Source of the DNA: MGBC163016 sp964462135
GTDB lineage: Bacteria; Actinomycetota; Coriobacteriia; Coriobacteriales; Eggerthellaceae
Assembly: GCA_964462135.1 (NCBI GenBank)
Contig: CAYWWK010000007.1
Span: 1 to 64,000, forward strand
DNA length: 64,000 bases
Direction: 5' to 3'
The notes under the pieces are model-generated. The model was given only the letters and a program-made list of their open reading frames with translations, did not search any database and had not been told where the DNA came from. A program made the translations under genes and the position numbers. This document shows, in pieces, positions 44,762 to 54,200 of this stretch (position 1 is its first letter; the number at the start of each line of letters is the position of its first letter).

Positions 44762-47482
44762 GTGACCGATCAAGTTAAGCGCGTCTACGCATTCGGCAAA
44801 GACGCAGAGGGTAAGAATGTCACCGAAGGCAACACCGACATGAAAGCCATCCTGGGTGGCAAGGGAGCCAATCTGGCTGAGATGGCCAACATCGGCCTGC
44901 CGGTGCCTCCGGGATTCACCATCACCTGCCAGACGTGCATGGAATACGCCAATGCAGGCAATGTATGGCCTGAGGGCGCGCTTGATACCATTGCTGAGTA
45001 TCGTGAGGATCTGGAAGCGCGCATGGGCAAGAAGATAGGCGATGCCAAGGACCCGCTTCTCGTTTCTGTCCGCTCCGGCGCGCCCATGTCCATGCCGGGC
45101 ATGATGGATACCGTCCTGAACCTGGGATTGAACGACCAGTCGATCAATGGGCTCATCGCGCAAACGGAAAATCCCCGTTTCGCCTGGGATTCCTACCGCC
45201 GCTTCATCCAGATGTTCTCCAACGTGGTCATGGGGCTTGATGGCGATCTCTTCGAAAATGCCATCACTGCCATCAAGAACGAGCGTGGCGTCAAATCCGA
45301 TACGGAGCTCACCGCTGAGGACCTGCAGGAATTGGTGGACGTCTTCAAGCAGATCTTCTCTGAGAACGTGTCTGCTTCGGACTATCCAGCCTTGGTCGTG
45401 GATGGCAAGGTTGCCTTCCCGCAAGACCCCATGATGCAGTTGCAGCTTGCCATCGAGGCGGTCTTCGGCAGCTGGAACAACCCGCGTGCAGTCCTCTATC
45501 GCAAGAAGAACAAGATCGCTGATGATCTGGGTACCGCCGTCAACGTGCAATCCATGGTCTTCGGCAACAAGGGCAATACCTCGGCAACGGGTGTGGCCTT
45601 CACGCGCAATCCCGCCAATGGCGAGAAGGAGTTCTACGGGGATTATCTGGTCAACGCCCAAGGCGAAGACGTGGTCGCAGGCATCCGCAACACCAGCCCC
45701 ATCGCCGATTTGAAGAACGTTGAAGGGCTTGAGGAAGCCGGCAAGCAGCTGGAAGACATTTTCGTCGTTTTAGAGAACCACTTCCGCGATATGTGCGACA
45801 TCGAATTCACCATCGAACAGGGGAAGCTCTGGATGCTGCAGACGCGTGCGGGCAAGCGCACCGCCCAAGCGGCGCTGCATATCGCCATCCAGATGGTGAA
45901 CGAGGGTCTCATCACCAAGAAGGAAGCCGTCATGCGCGTCGAGCCCGATCAGCTTGATCAGCTTCTGCATCCGCAATTCGACAAGGATGCGAACTACGAT
46001 GTGCTTGCGCGCGGATTGAATGCAAGCCCCGGTGCCGCAGTGGGTGAGGCGGTCTTCTCGGCGGCCGATGCGGTGGCTGCGGCTGAAGAGGGCCGCAAGT
46101 GCGTGCTCGTTCGCTGGGAAACGACCCCGGATGATCTGGCTGGCATGATCGCGGCAGAGGGCATTCTCACCTCTCATGGCGGCAAGACCTCCCATGCGGC
46201 GGTCATCGCCCGCGGCATGGGCGCTCCGTGCGTGTGCGGCGTCGAGTCGCTGCGCATCGACGCTGAGAAGAAGGAAGCGGCTGTGAGTGGCACTGATGTG
46301 GTCATCCACGAGGGAGACATGATCTCCATCGATGGCACCACGGGCATTCTGGTCATGGGAGCAGTGGAGCTGGTCAAGCCTGAGCTTACAGGGGATCTGG
46401 ACACCATCCTCGAGTGGGCCGATGAGTACCGTCGCCTCGGTGTCCGTGCGAACGCGGACAACCCGGAGGATGCGCATCTTTCCCGTGAATTCGGTGCAGG
46501 CGGCATCGGCCTTTGCCGTACCGAGCACATGTTCTTGGGTGATCGCAAGCAGATCATCCAATCCTTCATCTTGAACGATGATGAACTCAACCGTGACAAG
46601 GCGACCGCCGAACTCTATGAGGCCCAGTCGGGTGATTTCTATGAGATGTTCAAGGCCATGGATGGGCTGCCGGTCATCGTGCGCCTGCTCGATCCGCCCC
46701 TGCATGAGTTCTTGGACAGCCCGCGCTCTCTTGAGGTCGAGATAGCCCGGATGGAAGAGACCGGGGCCTCTGCCTCTGACATCGCCGAGAAGCGCGTGAT
46801 GCTCGAGAAGATCGATGCATTCGCGGAGCAGAACCCCATGCTTGGCATGCGCGGTGTGCGTCTGGGCATCGTCTATCCGGTGCTTCCGAAGATGCAGATC
46901 CGAGCCATTGCCACCGCCATGGCAAAGCTCAAGAAGGAAGGCCTCGATCCCAAGCCTGAGATCATGATTCCGCTCGTCTCCACGGTGAACGAGCTGGCGC
47001 GTCTGCGCGGCATCGCTGAAGAGGTCATCGCTGAGGTGGCCAAGGACGAGGGTGTTGAGCTTGAGATTCCCATCGGCACCATGATCGAGCTGCCGCGTGC
47101 GGCCCTTACCGCAGACGAGATCGCGCAGAAGGCCGACTTCTTCTCCTTCGGCACCAATGACCTCACGCAGACCACGTTCGGTTTCTCCCGTGACGATGTC
47201 GAAGGTGAGTTCGTACCGCTGTACCTCCAGGAGCGTCTGCTCACACACAACCCCTTCGCCACCGTTGACGAGGGCGGCGTTGCGAAGCTCGTGAAGATGG
47301 GCGTGGAACTGGGACATGAGGGCAACCCGAACATCGTGTGCGGCGTTTGCGGCGAACATGGCGGCGATCCTGAATCCATCCATATCTTCAACCGCATCGG
47401 CGTCGACTACGTATCCTGCTCACCGTATCGTGTGCCGGTTGCCCGCTTGGCAGCTGCGCAGGCGCAGATCGAACAGGATTAG
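44762..47482 (+). CDS. ppdK: Pyruvate, phosphate dikinase
   Basis: 906 aa from GTG 44762 (AAGGAG site; a TTG at 44747 would place that site inside the gene). It interconverts ATP + Pi + pyruvate and AMP + PPi + PEP, serving glycolysis or gluconeogenesis in anaerobes. N-terminal ATP-grasp: 'LGGKGANLAEM' and 'SVRSGAPMSMPGMMDT'. Central swivelling domain: 'GGKTSHAAVIARGMG', with the phospho-His and the Thr targeted by the regulatory protein. C-terminal PEP-binding barrel: 'CGVCGEHGGDPESI'. Complete length. Confidence 0.97.
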   Translation: MTDQVKRVYAFGKDAEGKNVTEGNTDMKAILGGKGANLAEMANIGLPVPPGFTITCQTCMEYANAGNVWPEGALDTIAEYREDLEARMGKKIGDAKDPLLVSVRSGAPMSMPGMMDTVLNLGLNDQSINGLIAQTENPRFAWDSYRRFIQMFSNVVMGLDGDLFENAITAIKNERGVKSDTELTAEDLQELVDVFKQIFSENVSASDYPALVVDGKVAFPQDPMMQLQLAIEAVFGSWNNPRAVLYRKKNKIADDLGTAVNVQSMVFGNKGNTSATGVAFTRNPANGEKEFYGDYLVNAQGEDVVAGIRNTSPIADLKNVEGLEEAGKQLEDIFVVLENHFRDMCDIEFTIEQGKLWMLQTRAGKRTAQAALHIAIQMVNEGLITKKEAVMRVEPDQLDQLLHPQFDKDANYDVLARGLNASPGAAVGEAVFSAADAVAAAEEGRKCVLVRWETTPDDLAGMIAAEGILTSHGGKTSHAAVIARGMGAPCVCGVESLRIDAEKKEAAVSGTDVVIHEGDMISIDGTTGILVMGAVELVKPELTGDLDTILEWADEYRRLGVRANADNPEDAHLSREFGAGGIGLCRTEHMFLGDRKQIIQSFILNDDELNRDKATAELYEAQSGDFYEMFKAMDGLPVIVRLLDPPLHEFLDSPRSLEVEIARMEETGASASDIAEKRVMLEKIDAFAEQNPMLGMRGVRLGIVYPVLPKMQIRAIATAMAKLKKEGLDPKPEIMIPLVSTVNELARLRGIAEEVIAEVAKDEGVELEIPIGTMIELPRAALTADEIAQKADFFSFGTNDLTQTTFGFSRDDVEGEFVPLYLQERLLTHNPFATVDEGGVAKLVKMGVELGHEGNPNIVCGVCGEHGGDPESIHIFNRIGVDYVSCSPYRVPVARLAAAQAQIEQD

Positions 47483-47488
47483 GCACTT

Positions 47489-48625
47489 TTGACCTTTGAT
47501 CTGACAAGACTCCCCCGTACCGTATCCTTGATTCGCGCGGGGGAGTGCGATGAAGGAAAGACAGGTGCAGCTGCCGCTTCTGCGGCGGCTGCTTTCGTTC
47601 TGGCTGGAGATGTCGCTGCGGCATCTCCGCTTCTGCTCATCTTGGATCAGTCGACGCTTCCCTTTGCGGAAACCTATCTGTGCACGGCTGACTGGCAGGA
47701 GGTCGTTGAATGGATCACGCGCTTGCAGGTGCGTGGAGCTCCTGCCATCGGCATCGCCGGTGCTGCGGCCTGCGTGCTTGCGTCAAGTGCCCTTTCATGC
47801 TCAGAGAATGGGGAGGACTGCATCGGTCAGCTGGATGAGGCCTTCTCGGCCATTTCGCATGCACGGCCCACGGCGGTGAACCTCTCGTGGGCGGTTCGCC
47901 GCATGCGCTCGCGCGCGATGTCGCTGCTCAAGGCAGGATGCACCTTCCGTCAGGTGACGGATGCGCTTTTTGATGATGTCATCGAGATGGAGCGTGCTGA
48001 TGAGGCGGCGAACCGCGCCATGGGAAGATGGGGAGCAGCGCTTCTGCCAAGCCATGCGACCATTCTCACCCACTGCAATGCGGGAAGCCTGGCAACCTCG
48101 TTCTTCGGTACGGCCTTGGGCGTCGTGTATGCAGCGGCGGAAGAGGGAAAGATCGAGCGTGTATTCGCTGACGAGACGAGACCCGTCTGCCAAGGATCGC
48201 GTTTGACGGTGTGGGAGCTTGCGCGTGCGGGTATCCCCGTCACGCTCATATGCGACGACATGGCAGCGTCGGTCATGGCCGAGGGGTCCATTGACGCTGT
48301 GATCGTAGGCGCCGATCGAATAGCTGCCAATGGCGATGTGGCGAACAAGATAGGCACTCTGGGGGTGGCAATCCTGGCAGACCATTTCGACATACCCTTT
48401 TACGTTGCGGCACCCACATCCACGATCGATCCCCATACACCCTGCGGAGCGCAGATAGCCATCGAACAGCGACCAGTGGAAGAAGTCATGCCATCATCCA
48501 TGATGGGTGTTGAGGTGCTCAACCCTGCTTTCGATGTGACACCGTCAAGGCTGATCCGGGCCATCATCACCGAAAAGGGCGTGTTCAAACCCCAAGACGT
48601 CATGGATGCCCTTTCGACCCAGTGA
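47489..48625 (+). CDS. mtnA: S-methyl-5-thioribose-1-phosphate isomerase (MtnA)
   Basis: 378 aa. It isomerises MTR-1-P to MTRu-1-P in methionine salvage. Catalytic Cys in 'LTHCNAGSLAT', Asp in 'VGADRIAANGDVANKIGT', and 'VRGAPAIGIAGA' are all present. The TTG start at 47489, 6 bp after ppdK, gives an Ala-rich extension of ~35 residues before the usual N-terminus ('LDQSTLPFAETY'), so the real start is uncertain. No other methionine-salvage gene is in the window. Confidence 0.88.
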   Translation: MTFDLTRLPRTVSLIRAGECDEGKTGAAAASAAAAFVLAGDVAAASPLLLILDQSTLPFAETYLCTADWQEVVEWITRLQVRGAPAIGIAGAAACVLASSALSCSENGEDCIGQLDEAFSAISHARPTAVNLSWAVRRMRSRAMSLLKAGCTFRQVTDALFDDVIEMERADEAANRAMGRWGAALLPSHATILTHCNAGSLATSFFGTALGVVYAAAEEGKIERVFADETRPVCQGSRLTVWELARAGIPVTLICDDMAASVMAEGSIDAVIVGADRIAANGDVANKIGTLGVAILADHFDIPFYVAAPTSTIDPHTPCGAQIAIEQRPVEEVMPSSMMGVEVLNPAFDVTPSRLIRAIITEKGVFKPQDVMDALSTQ

Positions 48626-48632
48626 GACTTTC

Positions 48633-49322
48633 ATGAAGCATCAGGCGATCAAAGACGCGTTCAGTGCCGCCATTCCCATCATGTTGGGGTATGTGGCCAT
48701 TGGCATCCCCTGCGGCATTCTCTGTGATTCGATCGGACTCAATGTTTTGCAGGTACTCATCCTGTCCGCCTTCTTCTATTCGGGCGCTGGGCAGTTCATG
48801 ATTCCCAACATGTTTCTGACAGGGGCGCCTGCAGCTTCCATCGTGGCAAGCGTTTCCTTGGTGAACGCGCGCCAGATGCTCTATTCGGCCTCGCTTGCGC
48901 CTGAATGCGAGGGCGCCAGCAAGCCTTTGGCATTCCTGTTCGCCGCCACGGTGACCGATGAGAGCTATGGGGTCTCCATCGCCAAGTTCAAAGCGGGTGG
49001 CTGGTCGGTGGACAGAGCGCTCTTCGTGAATCTCTTCTCACAGACCTCTTGGGCGCTTTCCAATTGCATCGGCGTCCTAGTGGGATCGATGATAGACATC
49101 CCTTTGCAGATAGCGTCCTTCGCCATGACTTCCATCTTCATCTGCCTGCTGTTCACGCAAAGGTTGACGACCCCCAACATCATCGCCGCCGTGTGCGCGG
49201 TGATCGGGGTGTACATCTGCAAGGTGGTGGGGCTTTCAGGAGCCGCCATCATCATCGGAGCGGTGCTCGGTGTCATCTTCGCCATGGCCTTCACGCTGAT
49301 CAGTCGGAGGGTCAAGCGATGA
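48633..49322 (+). CDS. azlC: AzlC-family branched-chain amino acid exporter, large subunit
   Basis: 229 aa. Multiple hydrophobic helices and family motifs 'LGYVAIGIPCGIL', 'AFFYSGAGQFM' and 'NARQMLYSASL'. Together with AzlD it exports branched-chain amino acids or analogues. Start ATG 48633 has a weak site just after the mtnA stop. A 4 bp ATGA overlap couples it to azlD. Confidence 0.9.
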   Translation: MKHQAIKDAFSAAIPIMLGYVAIGIPCGILCDSIGLNVLQVLILSAFFYSGAGQFMIPNMFLTGAPAASIVASVSLVNARQMLYSASLAPECEGASKPLAFLFAATVTDESYGVSIAKFKAGGWSVDRALFVNLFSQTSWALSNCIGVLVGSMIDIPLQIASFAMTSIFICLLFTQRLTTPNIIAAVCAVIGVYICKVVGLSGAAIIIGAVLGVIFAMAFTLISRRVKR

Positions 49323-49642
49323 GCTGGGAGGAGTTCTGGTTCATTTTCATCTGCTGCGCGGTTACCATGCTCATCTGCCGTGTGCTGCCTCTGTTCTTGC
49401 TCAAGGGAAGGGATCTGCCTGAAAAGGTCGCCTTGGCACTGAATCTCATCCCTCCTGCCGCCTTCGCGGCTCTGGTGGCGAATGACATCCTTGATCCGGG
49501 TATGTTCTCCCAAGGCCTTTGGCCCGCCGGGGCCATCATCGTGGCATCGGCCGTGGTGGTCGTCGTCGCCATCAAGACCAAGTCATTGCTTCTCTGTGCC
49601 ATCGCTGGCGTGGTGGCCTATGCGCTTTTGCTCTTCATCTGA
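49319..49642 (+). CDS. azlD: AzlD-family branched-chain amino acid exporter, small subunit
   Basis: 107 aa, four helices, with the AzlD pattern 'TMLICRVLPLFLLKGRDLPEKV' and 'IPPAAFAALVANDIL'. It overlaps azlC by 4 bp and is its obligate partner. Confidence 0.9.
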   Translation: MSWEEFWFIFICCAVTMLICRVLPLFLLKGRDLPEKVALALNLIPPAAFAALVANDILDPGMFSQGLWPAGAIIVASAVVVVVAIKTKSLLLCAIAGVVAYALLLFI

Positions 49643-49710
49643 CGACGGCGCCTCTGCCAACCGGTGCCTGGCGGGACAGCGTCGTCGGTTGCCGTCCGCA
49701 ATGTTTTTCC

Positions 49711-49739
49711 TTGCCTTGCCCCATCAGTAGAGATATACT
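49711..49739 (+). promoter_or_regulatory. Promoter of rplS
   Basis: TTGCCT (49711-49716) and TATACT (49734-49739) with a 17 bp spacer, 62 bp before the rplS ATG. It gives rplS its own promoter after azlD. Confidence 0.65.
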
Positions 49740-49801
49740 TGCAAATCGTGTCTTTACACGGATTAGGTTACAAGCACTATTGAAGATAAGTGGGGAAGAG
49801 A

Positions 49802-50149
49802 ATGGACATCATACGCGCGATCGAGACCCAAGACATCAAGCAGGACCTGCCTGATTTCGGCCCAGGTGACAATGTCAAGGTTCACTATCGGATCACCGAG
49901 GGCAACCGTGAGAGGATCCAGGTCTTCCAGGGCGATGTCATTCGCCGTCACGGAGAATCATCACGTGAGACGTTCACTGTCCGCAAGGTCAGCTTCTCCG
50001 TGGGCGTGGAGCGCACGTTTCCTGTGAATTCTCCCAAGATCGAGAAGATCGAAGTCACCAGACGTGGTCAGGTGCGCCGTGCCAAGCTCTACTATCTGCG
50101 TGACAAGGTCGGCAAGGCGGCCAAGATCAAGGAAAAGGCTTTCAGATAG
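49802..50149 (+). CDS. rplS: 50S ribosomal protein L19
   Basis: 115 aa from ATG 49802 (GGGAAGAG site; a GTG at 49790 is the site itself). 'FGPGDNVKVHYRITEGNRERIQ', 'FQGDVIRRHG' and 'KLYYLRDKVGKAAKIKE' are the family signatures. Standard length. Confidence 0.98.
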   Translation: MDIIRAIETQDIKQDLPDFGPGDNVKVHYRITEGNRERIQVFQGDVIRRHGESSRETFTVRKVSFSVGVERTFPVNSPKIEKIEVTRRGQVRRAKLYYLRDKVGKAAKIKEKAFR

Positions 50150-50175
50150 GCTCATCTGTCGTTCGATGCATTTCA

Positions 50176-50206
50176 CAAGGCTCTCTTTGCGAGAGCCTTG
50201 TTCTTT
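50176..50206 (+). terminator. Rho-independent terminator after rplS
   Basis: A perfect 10 bp stem CAAGGCTCTC/GAGAGCCTTG with loop TTTGC, followed by TTCTTTATAT. It lies 27 bp after the rplS stop. Confidence 0.88.
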
Positions 50207-50229
50207 ATATGAGGCTCTGCAAGGACATC

Positions 50230-51015
50230 ATGCCTATGATCCATACCATCACAGAGATCGCCCGTCGTGCGAAGGACGTCTCCTCTCAAGAGGAGCTTGA
50301 CTCACTCAAGCATGAGTTGGCCCATGACAGGCGCAAGGGAGTGGCGCGCGAACTTGAGAAGGCCCAGCGTCGGCTTGAGCGTGAGAGGCAGGAGCGGCAG
50401 CGGCTGGGCGCTCTCTATGATTTCGAGACGCAACTCGTGGCGAAGCGCGGTGGAGGGGTGGCTGTCGGGCTTGATGAAGTCGGTCGAGGACCCCTTGCCG
50501 GTCCGTTGGCGGTAGGGGCTGTGGTGCTTGACAGGGAATCAGTCATGATAGAAGGGCTCAATGATTCGAAGAGGCTTTCGGCCGCGCGCAGGGAGGAGGT
50601 TGCCAGCAGGATCAGTGAGGTCTGCATTGCATCCGCTGTCGTGTATGTTCCTCCTGATCGGATTGATGAGGTGGGCATCGTGGTCTGCCTCAAGGAGGCG
50701 TTCCGGGAGGCGGTCGCGCGTATCGAAGCCCAAGGAATCAGGGTGGCTCACCTTCTTCTTGATGGCAATCCTTTGAACATGGACCCCCGAGAAGTGAACG
50801 TTGTAAAAGGTGATGCGCGATGTGCCTCCATTGCCGCAGCCTCCATCTTGGCGAAAGTGGATCGGGATCATCTCATGGATCGGCTTGATGAGGTGTATCC
50901 AGGATATGGATTCTCTTCCAACAAGGGGTACGGCAGCGAATCCCACCTGAACGCCATCCGTGCATTGGGGTTATCCACCGTGCACAGGAAAACGTTCTGC
51001 ACCAATATCCATTGA
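50230..51015 (+). CDS. rnhB: Ribonuclease HII
   Basis: 261 aa from ATG 50230 (AAGGA site 5 bp upstream). It removes ribonucleotides and RNA primers from DNA. The catalytic acidic set is seen in 'GLDEVGRGPLAGP' and 'LLLDGNPLNM', with 'KGDARCASIAAASILAKV' the family motif. An N-terminal coiled-coil-like extension of ~75 residues rich in Arg/Glu ('RRLERERQERQRLG') precedes the catalytic domain, longer than in the E. coli enzyme. Confidence 0.94.
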   Translation: MPMIHTITEIARRAKDVSSQEELDSLKHELAHDRRKGVARELEKAQRRLERERQERQRLGALYDFETQLVAKRGGGVAVGLDEVGRGPLAGPLAVGAVVLDRESVMIEGLNDSKRLSAARREEVASRISEVCIASAVVYVPPDRIDEVGIVVCLKEAFREAVARIEAQGIRVAHLLLDGNPLNMDPREVNVVKGDARCASIAAASILAKVDRDHLMDRLDEVYPGYGFSSNKGYGSESHLNAIRALGLSTVHRKTFCTNIH

Positions 51016-51248
51016 TCAGAATGCCGTTAGGCGTCCCTTTTCCTCTTTCTGCTCGCACATGCGAAGATGTGATGAAGATCCGTGCAGGTTGGTGAAGGTT
51101 TCACATCAAAACCTCATCAATCTCGATGAGAAGCGATCTTCGAATCATGAAGGATTCTCCTTGATGGGAGAGGCTTGTCTGCAAGGTGCGTGCCAGATGG
51201 GTGTCAGGTTCCATCCCTATGCTGTATTCCACGTTGATGGGAGGAGCT

Positions 51249-51704
51249 ATGACAGAAGCCGTATTGGAAAAGGATGCCGTGAAGAAGGGTCAGACACCCA
51301 CCTCGCAGCAGAAGATGCAGAAAGCATCGAAGGGCATCGGCAATAAGAACAAGGCTCTTGGAGCCCGTGGCGAAGAGGCGGCCGTTCGCTTTCTGGACAG
51401 ACGGGGATATGAGATTCTCGAGAGGAACTGGACCTGCTTCGCCGGAGAGGCGGACATCATCGCCAAGGATGAGAATACGCTTGTCTTTATTGAGGTCAAG
51501 ACCCGCAAGAGCTGCGAACATGGTTTCCCTTCCGAAGCGGTGACCCGCACGAAGAGAGAGAAATACGAAAAGATAGCCTTGGCCTATCTTGCCGATTATG
51601 ACGATGAGGACTTTCCTGTCAGATTCGACGTCATCGCCATCGTCGTCATAGGCCCAAGCAAGGCAATGATCCGCCATCAGATCAATGCGTTCGCTTTGGA
51701 TTAG
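51249..51704 (+). CDS. YraN (UPF0102) family endonuclease-like protein
   Basis: 151 aa from ATG 51249 (GGGAGGAG site). 'GARGEEAAVRFLDRRGYEILERN' and 'GEADIIAKDENTLVFIEVKTR' are the family motifs; the latter contains the E-x-D-(I)...EVK nuclease core of Holliday-junction-resolvase-like folds. The first ~35 residues are an extra charged tail. It lies 4 bp before comM, an association common across bacteria. Confidence 0.9.
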   Translation: MTEAVLEKDAVKKGQTPTSQQKMQKASKGIGNKNKALGARGEEAAVRFLDRRGYEILERNWTCFAGEADIIAKDENTLVFIEVKTRKSCEHGFPSEAVTRTKREKYEKIALAYLADYDDEDFPVRFDVIAIVVIGPSKAMIRHQINAFALD

Positions 51705-51707
51705 AAA

Positions 51708-53246
51708 GTGGGTGGCGTATGCACAATCCTCAGTGCGGTTCTCAGAGGAGTAGAGGCAGAGCCGGTTCGAGTCGAGGTCTGCGTTGGGAGTGGGCTTCCG
51801 GGCATGTCCATCGTCGGGATGGCGGACACTGCCGTGAAGGAGGCACAGGAGCGGGTGCGGTCAGCCTTGCGCGTTTCAGGCTTTTCGATGCCCGGCGTGA
51901 AAGTGGTCGTGAATCTGGCACCGGGCGATATACGCAAAACGGGATCGGGATTCGACCTTCCCATAGCCTTGGGCATCCTCGTTGCGACGGGGCAGGTTCC
52001 GGCAGAGGTGGTTGCGGGAAAGCTTCTGATCGGAGAGCTGTCCTTGCAGGGGGAAGTGAGACCGGTGATAGGGAACCTCGCTTTCGCTCTCTGCGCGAAG
52101 AGGATGTCATGCCAATTCGTCACAGCCGTCCAGAAGCCTGCTCCCATCCGGGACTTGGTGCAGTTGGGACTGATCAGCCTGGGACGGATGCATCTTTCCG
52201 ATCCCTTCGAAGAGCTCTGCAGGAAAGACGATGGCAAAAGAATGCCCGCCTCGAAGCAGCGTCTCGATTTCAGGGATATATCAGGGCATGACGTTGCAAA
52301 GCGGGCGTTGCTCATAGCGGCTGCCGGCAACCATGGTCTTCTCATGATGGGACCGCCCGGATCGGGGAAGACGATGCTGGCATCGAGGATCGCTTCCATC
52401 CTGCCGCCCCTTACCGAGGAGGAGATGCTCGAGGCCGCTGTGGTCCATTCGGTTGCCGGCAAAGGCATCGATGACATTCTTTTCGGGATACGACCGTTCA
52501 GAAGCCCCCACCACTCTGCGACGACGGCCGGCTTGCTGGGGGGAGGCAACCCAATCCGCCCGGGGGAGGTATCCCTTGCCCATTGTGGGGTGCTCTTCCT
52601 GGATGAATTGAGTGAGTTTCGATCCTCCACGCTGCAAGGCCTGCGTCAGCCCATGGAAAGCGGTGAGGTTCATCTGACGCGGGCGGAAGCAAGCGTGAGA
52701 CTGCCCGCACGATTCATGCTGGTGGCGGCCTCCAATCCGTGCCCCTGTGGCTACCTGGGGGATGCGACGCATCGGTGCACCTGCACGGCTTCGCAGGTCA
52801 GGAAATACCTTGGGAAGATAGGCGGTCCCCTGATCGACAGAATCAGCCTTCGGCTGGATGTGGACAGGCTGCCCGCTTCAAGCGTCCTTTCGTCAGGGCA
52901 GGGAACGAGTTCAGCAACGTTGCGGGAGCAGGTGATCAAGGGCAGGGAATTCGCCTCCTGGCGCATGGCCCATCTGAATCAGGAAGACCAGCAGACGGTC
53001 TTTTTGCCAGTGGGGGATTCGCCCCAAGCGATCATTGCCTCCTGCAAGTTGAGCCACACCGCTGATGCGTTCGTCGCCAGCATTGCTGAGAGAAACGGCA
53101 TGAGCGGAAGAGGCCTTGTCAACACCTTGAGAGTTGCGCGGACCATCGCAGATGTCGACGAGTCAGAATGCGTCAAGGACGATCATCTGGCTGAGGCATT
53201 TTCATTTCGGGTGAATGTGGGGATAGGAGAAGATGGAAACGCATGA
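51708..53246 (+). CDS. comM: YifB/ComM family Mg-chelatase-like AAA ATPase
   Basis: 512 aa from GTG 51708. The N-terminal Lon-protease-like domain ('LPGMSIVGMADTAVKEAQERVRSAL') is followed by the AAA core: Walker A 'GPPGSGKTM', Walker B 'GVLFLDELSEF', and a Mg-chelatase-type C-terminal domain. ComM is a hexameric branch-migration helicase acting in natural transformation in proteobacteria. Location next to dprA is consistent with recombination of incoming DNA. Overlaps dprA by 14 bp. Confidence 0.92.
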   Translation: MGGVCTILSAVLRGVEAEPVRVEVCVGSGLPGMSIVGMADTAVKEAQERVRSALRVSGFSMPGVKVVVNLAPGDIRKTGSGFDLPIALGILVATGQVPAEVVAGKLLIGELSLQGEVRPVIGNLAFALCAKRMSCQFVTAVQKPAPIRDLVQLGLISLGRMHLSDPFEELCRKDDGKRMPASKQRLDFRDISGHDVAKRALLIAAAGNHGLLMMGPPGSGKTMLASRIASILPPLTEEEMLEAAVVHSVAGKGIDDILFGIRPFRSPHHSATTAGLLGGGNPIRPGEVSLAHCGVLFLDELSEFRSSTLQGLRQPMESGEVHLTRAEASVRLPARFMLVAASNPCPCGYLGDATHRCTCTASQVRKYLGKIGGPLIDRISLRLDVDRLPASSVLSSGQGTSSATLREQVIKGREFASWRMAHLNQEDQQTVFLPVGDSPQAIIASCKLSHTADAFVASIAERNGMSGRGLVNTLRVARTIADVDESECVKDDHLAEAFSFRVNVGIGEDGNA

Positions 53247-54165
53247 TGGGAAGGGCCCGATTCAGGGAGAGAGGCACGTGCTTGGCAAGGGTGACGACGG
53301 GTACCCACCTGCTTTCCTGACGTTGGAAAACATCCCCGAGAGGCTCTTCATCATCGGTGATCCGAAAGCATTGCAAGAGGGATTGGCTGTGGTGGGAGCC
53401 CGCAAGGCAACTCCGTATGGAAAGGGATGCGCAAGGCGATTCGCTCGCCGGGCTGCCCGTAGGGGCATCGTCATCATATCAGGCGGGGCGCGGGGGTGTG
53501 ACGCTGAGGCCCATCGTGCTGCTTTGGAAGAGCATGTTCCAACCGTCGTGTTTCTGGGAGGAGGCTGCGATTCGATCTACCCTTCAGAACACGGACCGCT
53601 GTTCCAGAGAGTCGTCGATGAGGGAGGTGCGTTGGTGTCAGAGCACGAATGGGGTACCCCTCCGCTCCCATTCATGTTCCGGGCACGCAACAGGCTCATC
53701 GCTGGACTTGCGAAGGCTACGCTCATCGTTGAGGCTGGGCTGCCATCAGGAACGTTCTCCACCGCCGATGAGGCGCTTCGTGCCAGTCGGGACGTTCTCG
53801 TGGTGCCCGGATCGATAGATTCCGCCCATTCACGGGGAGCCAATCAGCTCATCTATCAAGGAGCCACGCCCATCGTGAGCGATGATGCCTTCGATGACCA
53901 GCTCTTCTCGATCTTCGGACTGCTCAAACAGGAAGAGATGGCAAGATCTGAGGATGTGAAGCCAGAAGAGGATGGTCGGGAACTGCTTGAGGCGCTTTGT
54001 GCATCCCCCATGAGCGCCGATGATCTTCTCCAACTTGCGACACAGTCCGATTCCCACGTGTGGTCGGCATCCTCCATCAGCCAGTGGATTGCCCGCATGG
54101 AGGCAAAAGGAAGCATCACACGATACCCAGGCGGGAAATATGGAGCACGGGTGAGGGGTGCCTGA
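53233..54165 (+). CDS. dprA: DNA-processing protein DprA
   Basis: 310 aa. It loads RecA onto single-stranded DNA during transformation. The Rossmann-like core has 'VVGARKATPYGKG', 'SGGARGCDAEAH' and 'MFRARNRLIAGLAKATLIVEA'. A C-terminal winged helix (~240-305) is present, while the N-terminal SAM domain of longer DprA proteins is reduced. The start lies inside comM (14 bp overlap). Confidence 0.95.
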   Translation: METHDGKGPIQGERHVLGKGDDGYPPAFLTLENIPERLFIIGDPKALQEGLAVVGARKATPYGKGCARRFARRAARRGIVIISGGARGCDAEAHRAALEEHVPTVVFLGGGCDSIYPSEHGPLFQRVVDEGGALVSEHEWGTPPLPFMFRARNRLIAGLAKATLIVEAGLPSGTFSTADEALRASRDVLVVPGSIDSAHSRGANQLIYQGATPIVSDDAFDDQLFSIFGLLKQEEMARSEDVKPEEDGRELLEALCASPMSADDLLQLATQSDSHVWSASSISQWIARMEAKGSITRYPGGKYGARVRGA

Positions 54166-54200
54166 CAAGGGAAAGCCCTGTCATCTGATAAGCTGACAGC

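Noticed and set aside
45770..47383. 537-codon antisense frame opposite ppdK
   Set aside because: Shadow of a highly expressed high-GC gene; ppdK is unambiguous on the other strand. The antisense frames opposite hyaA and hyaB are shadows too.
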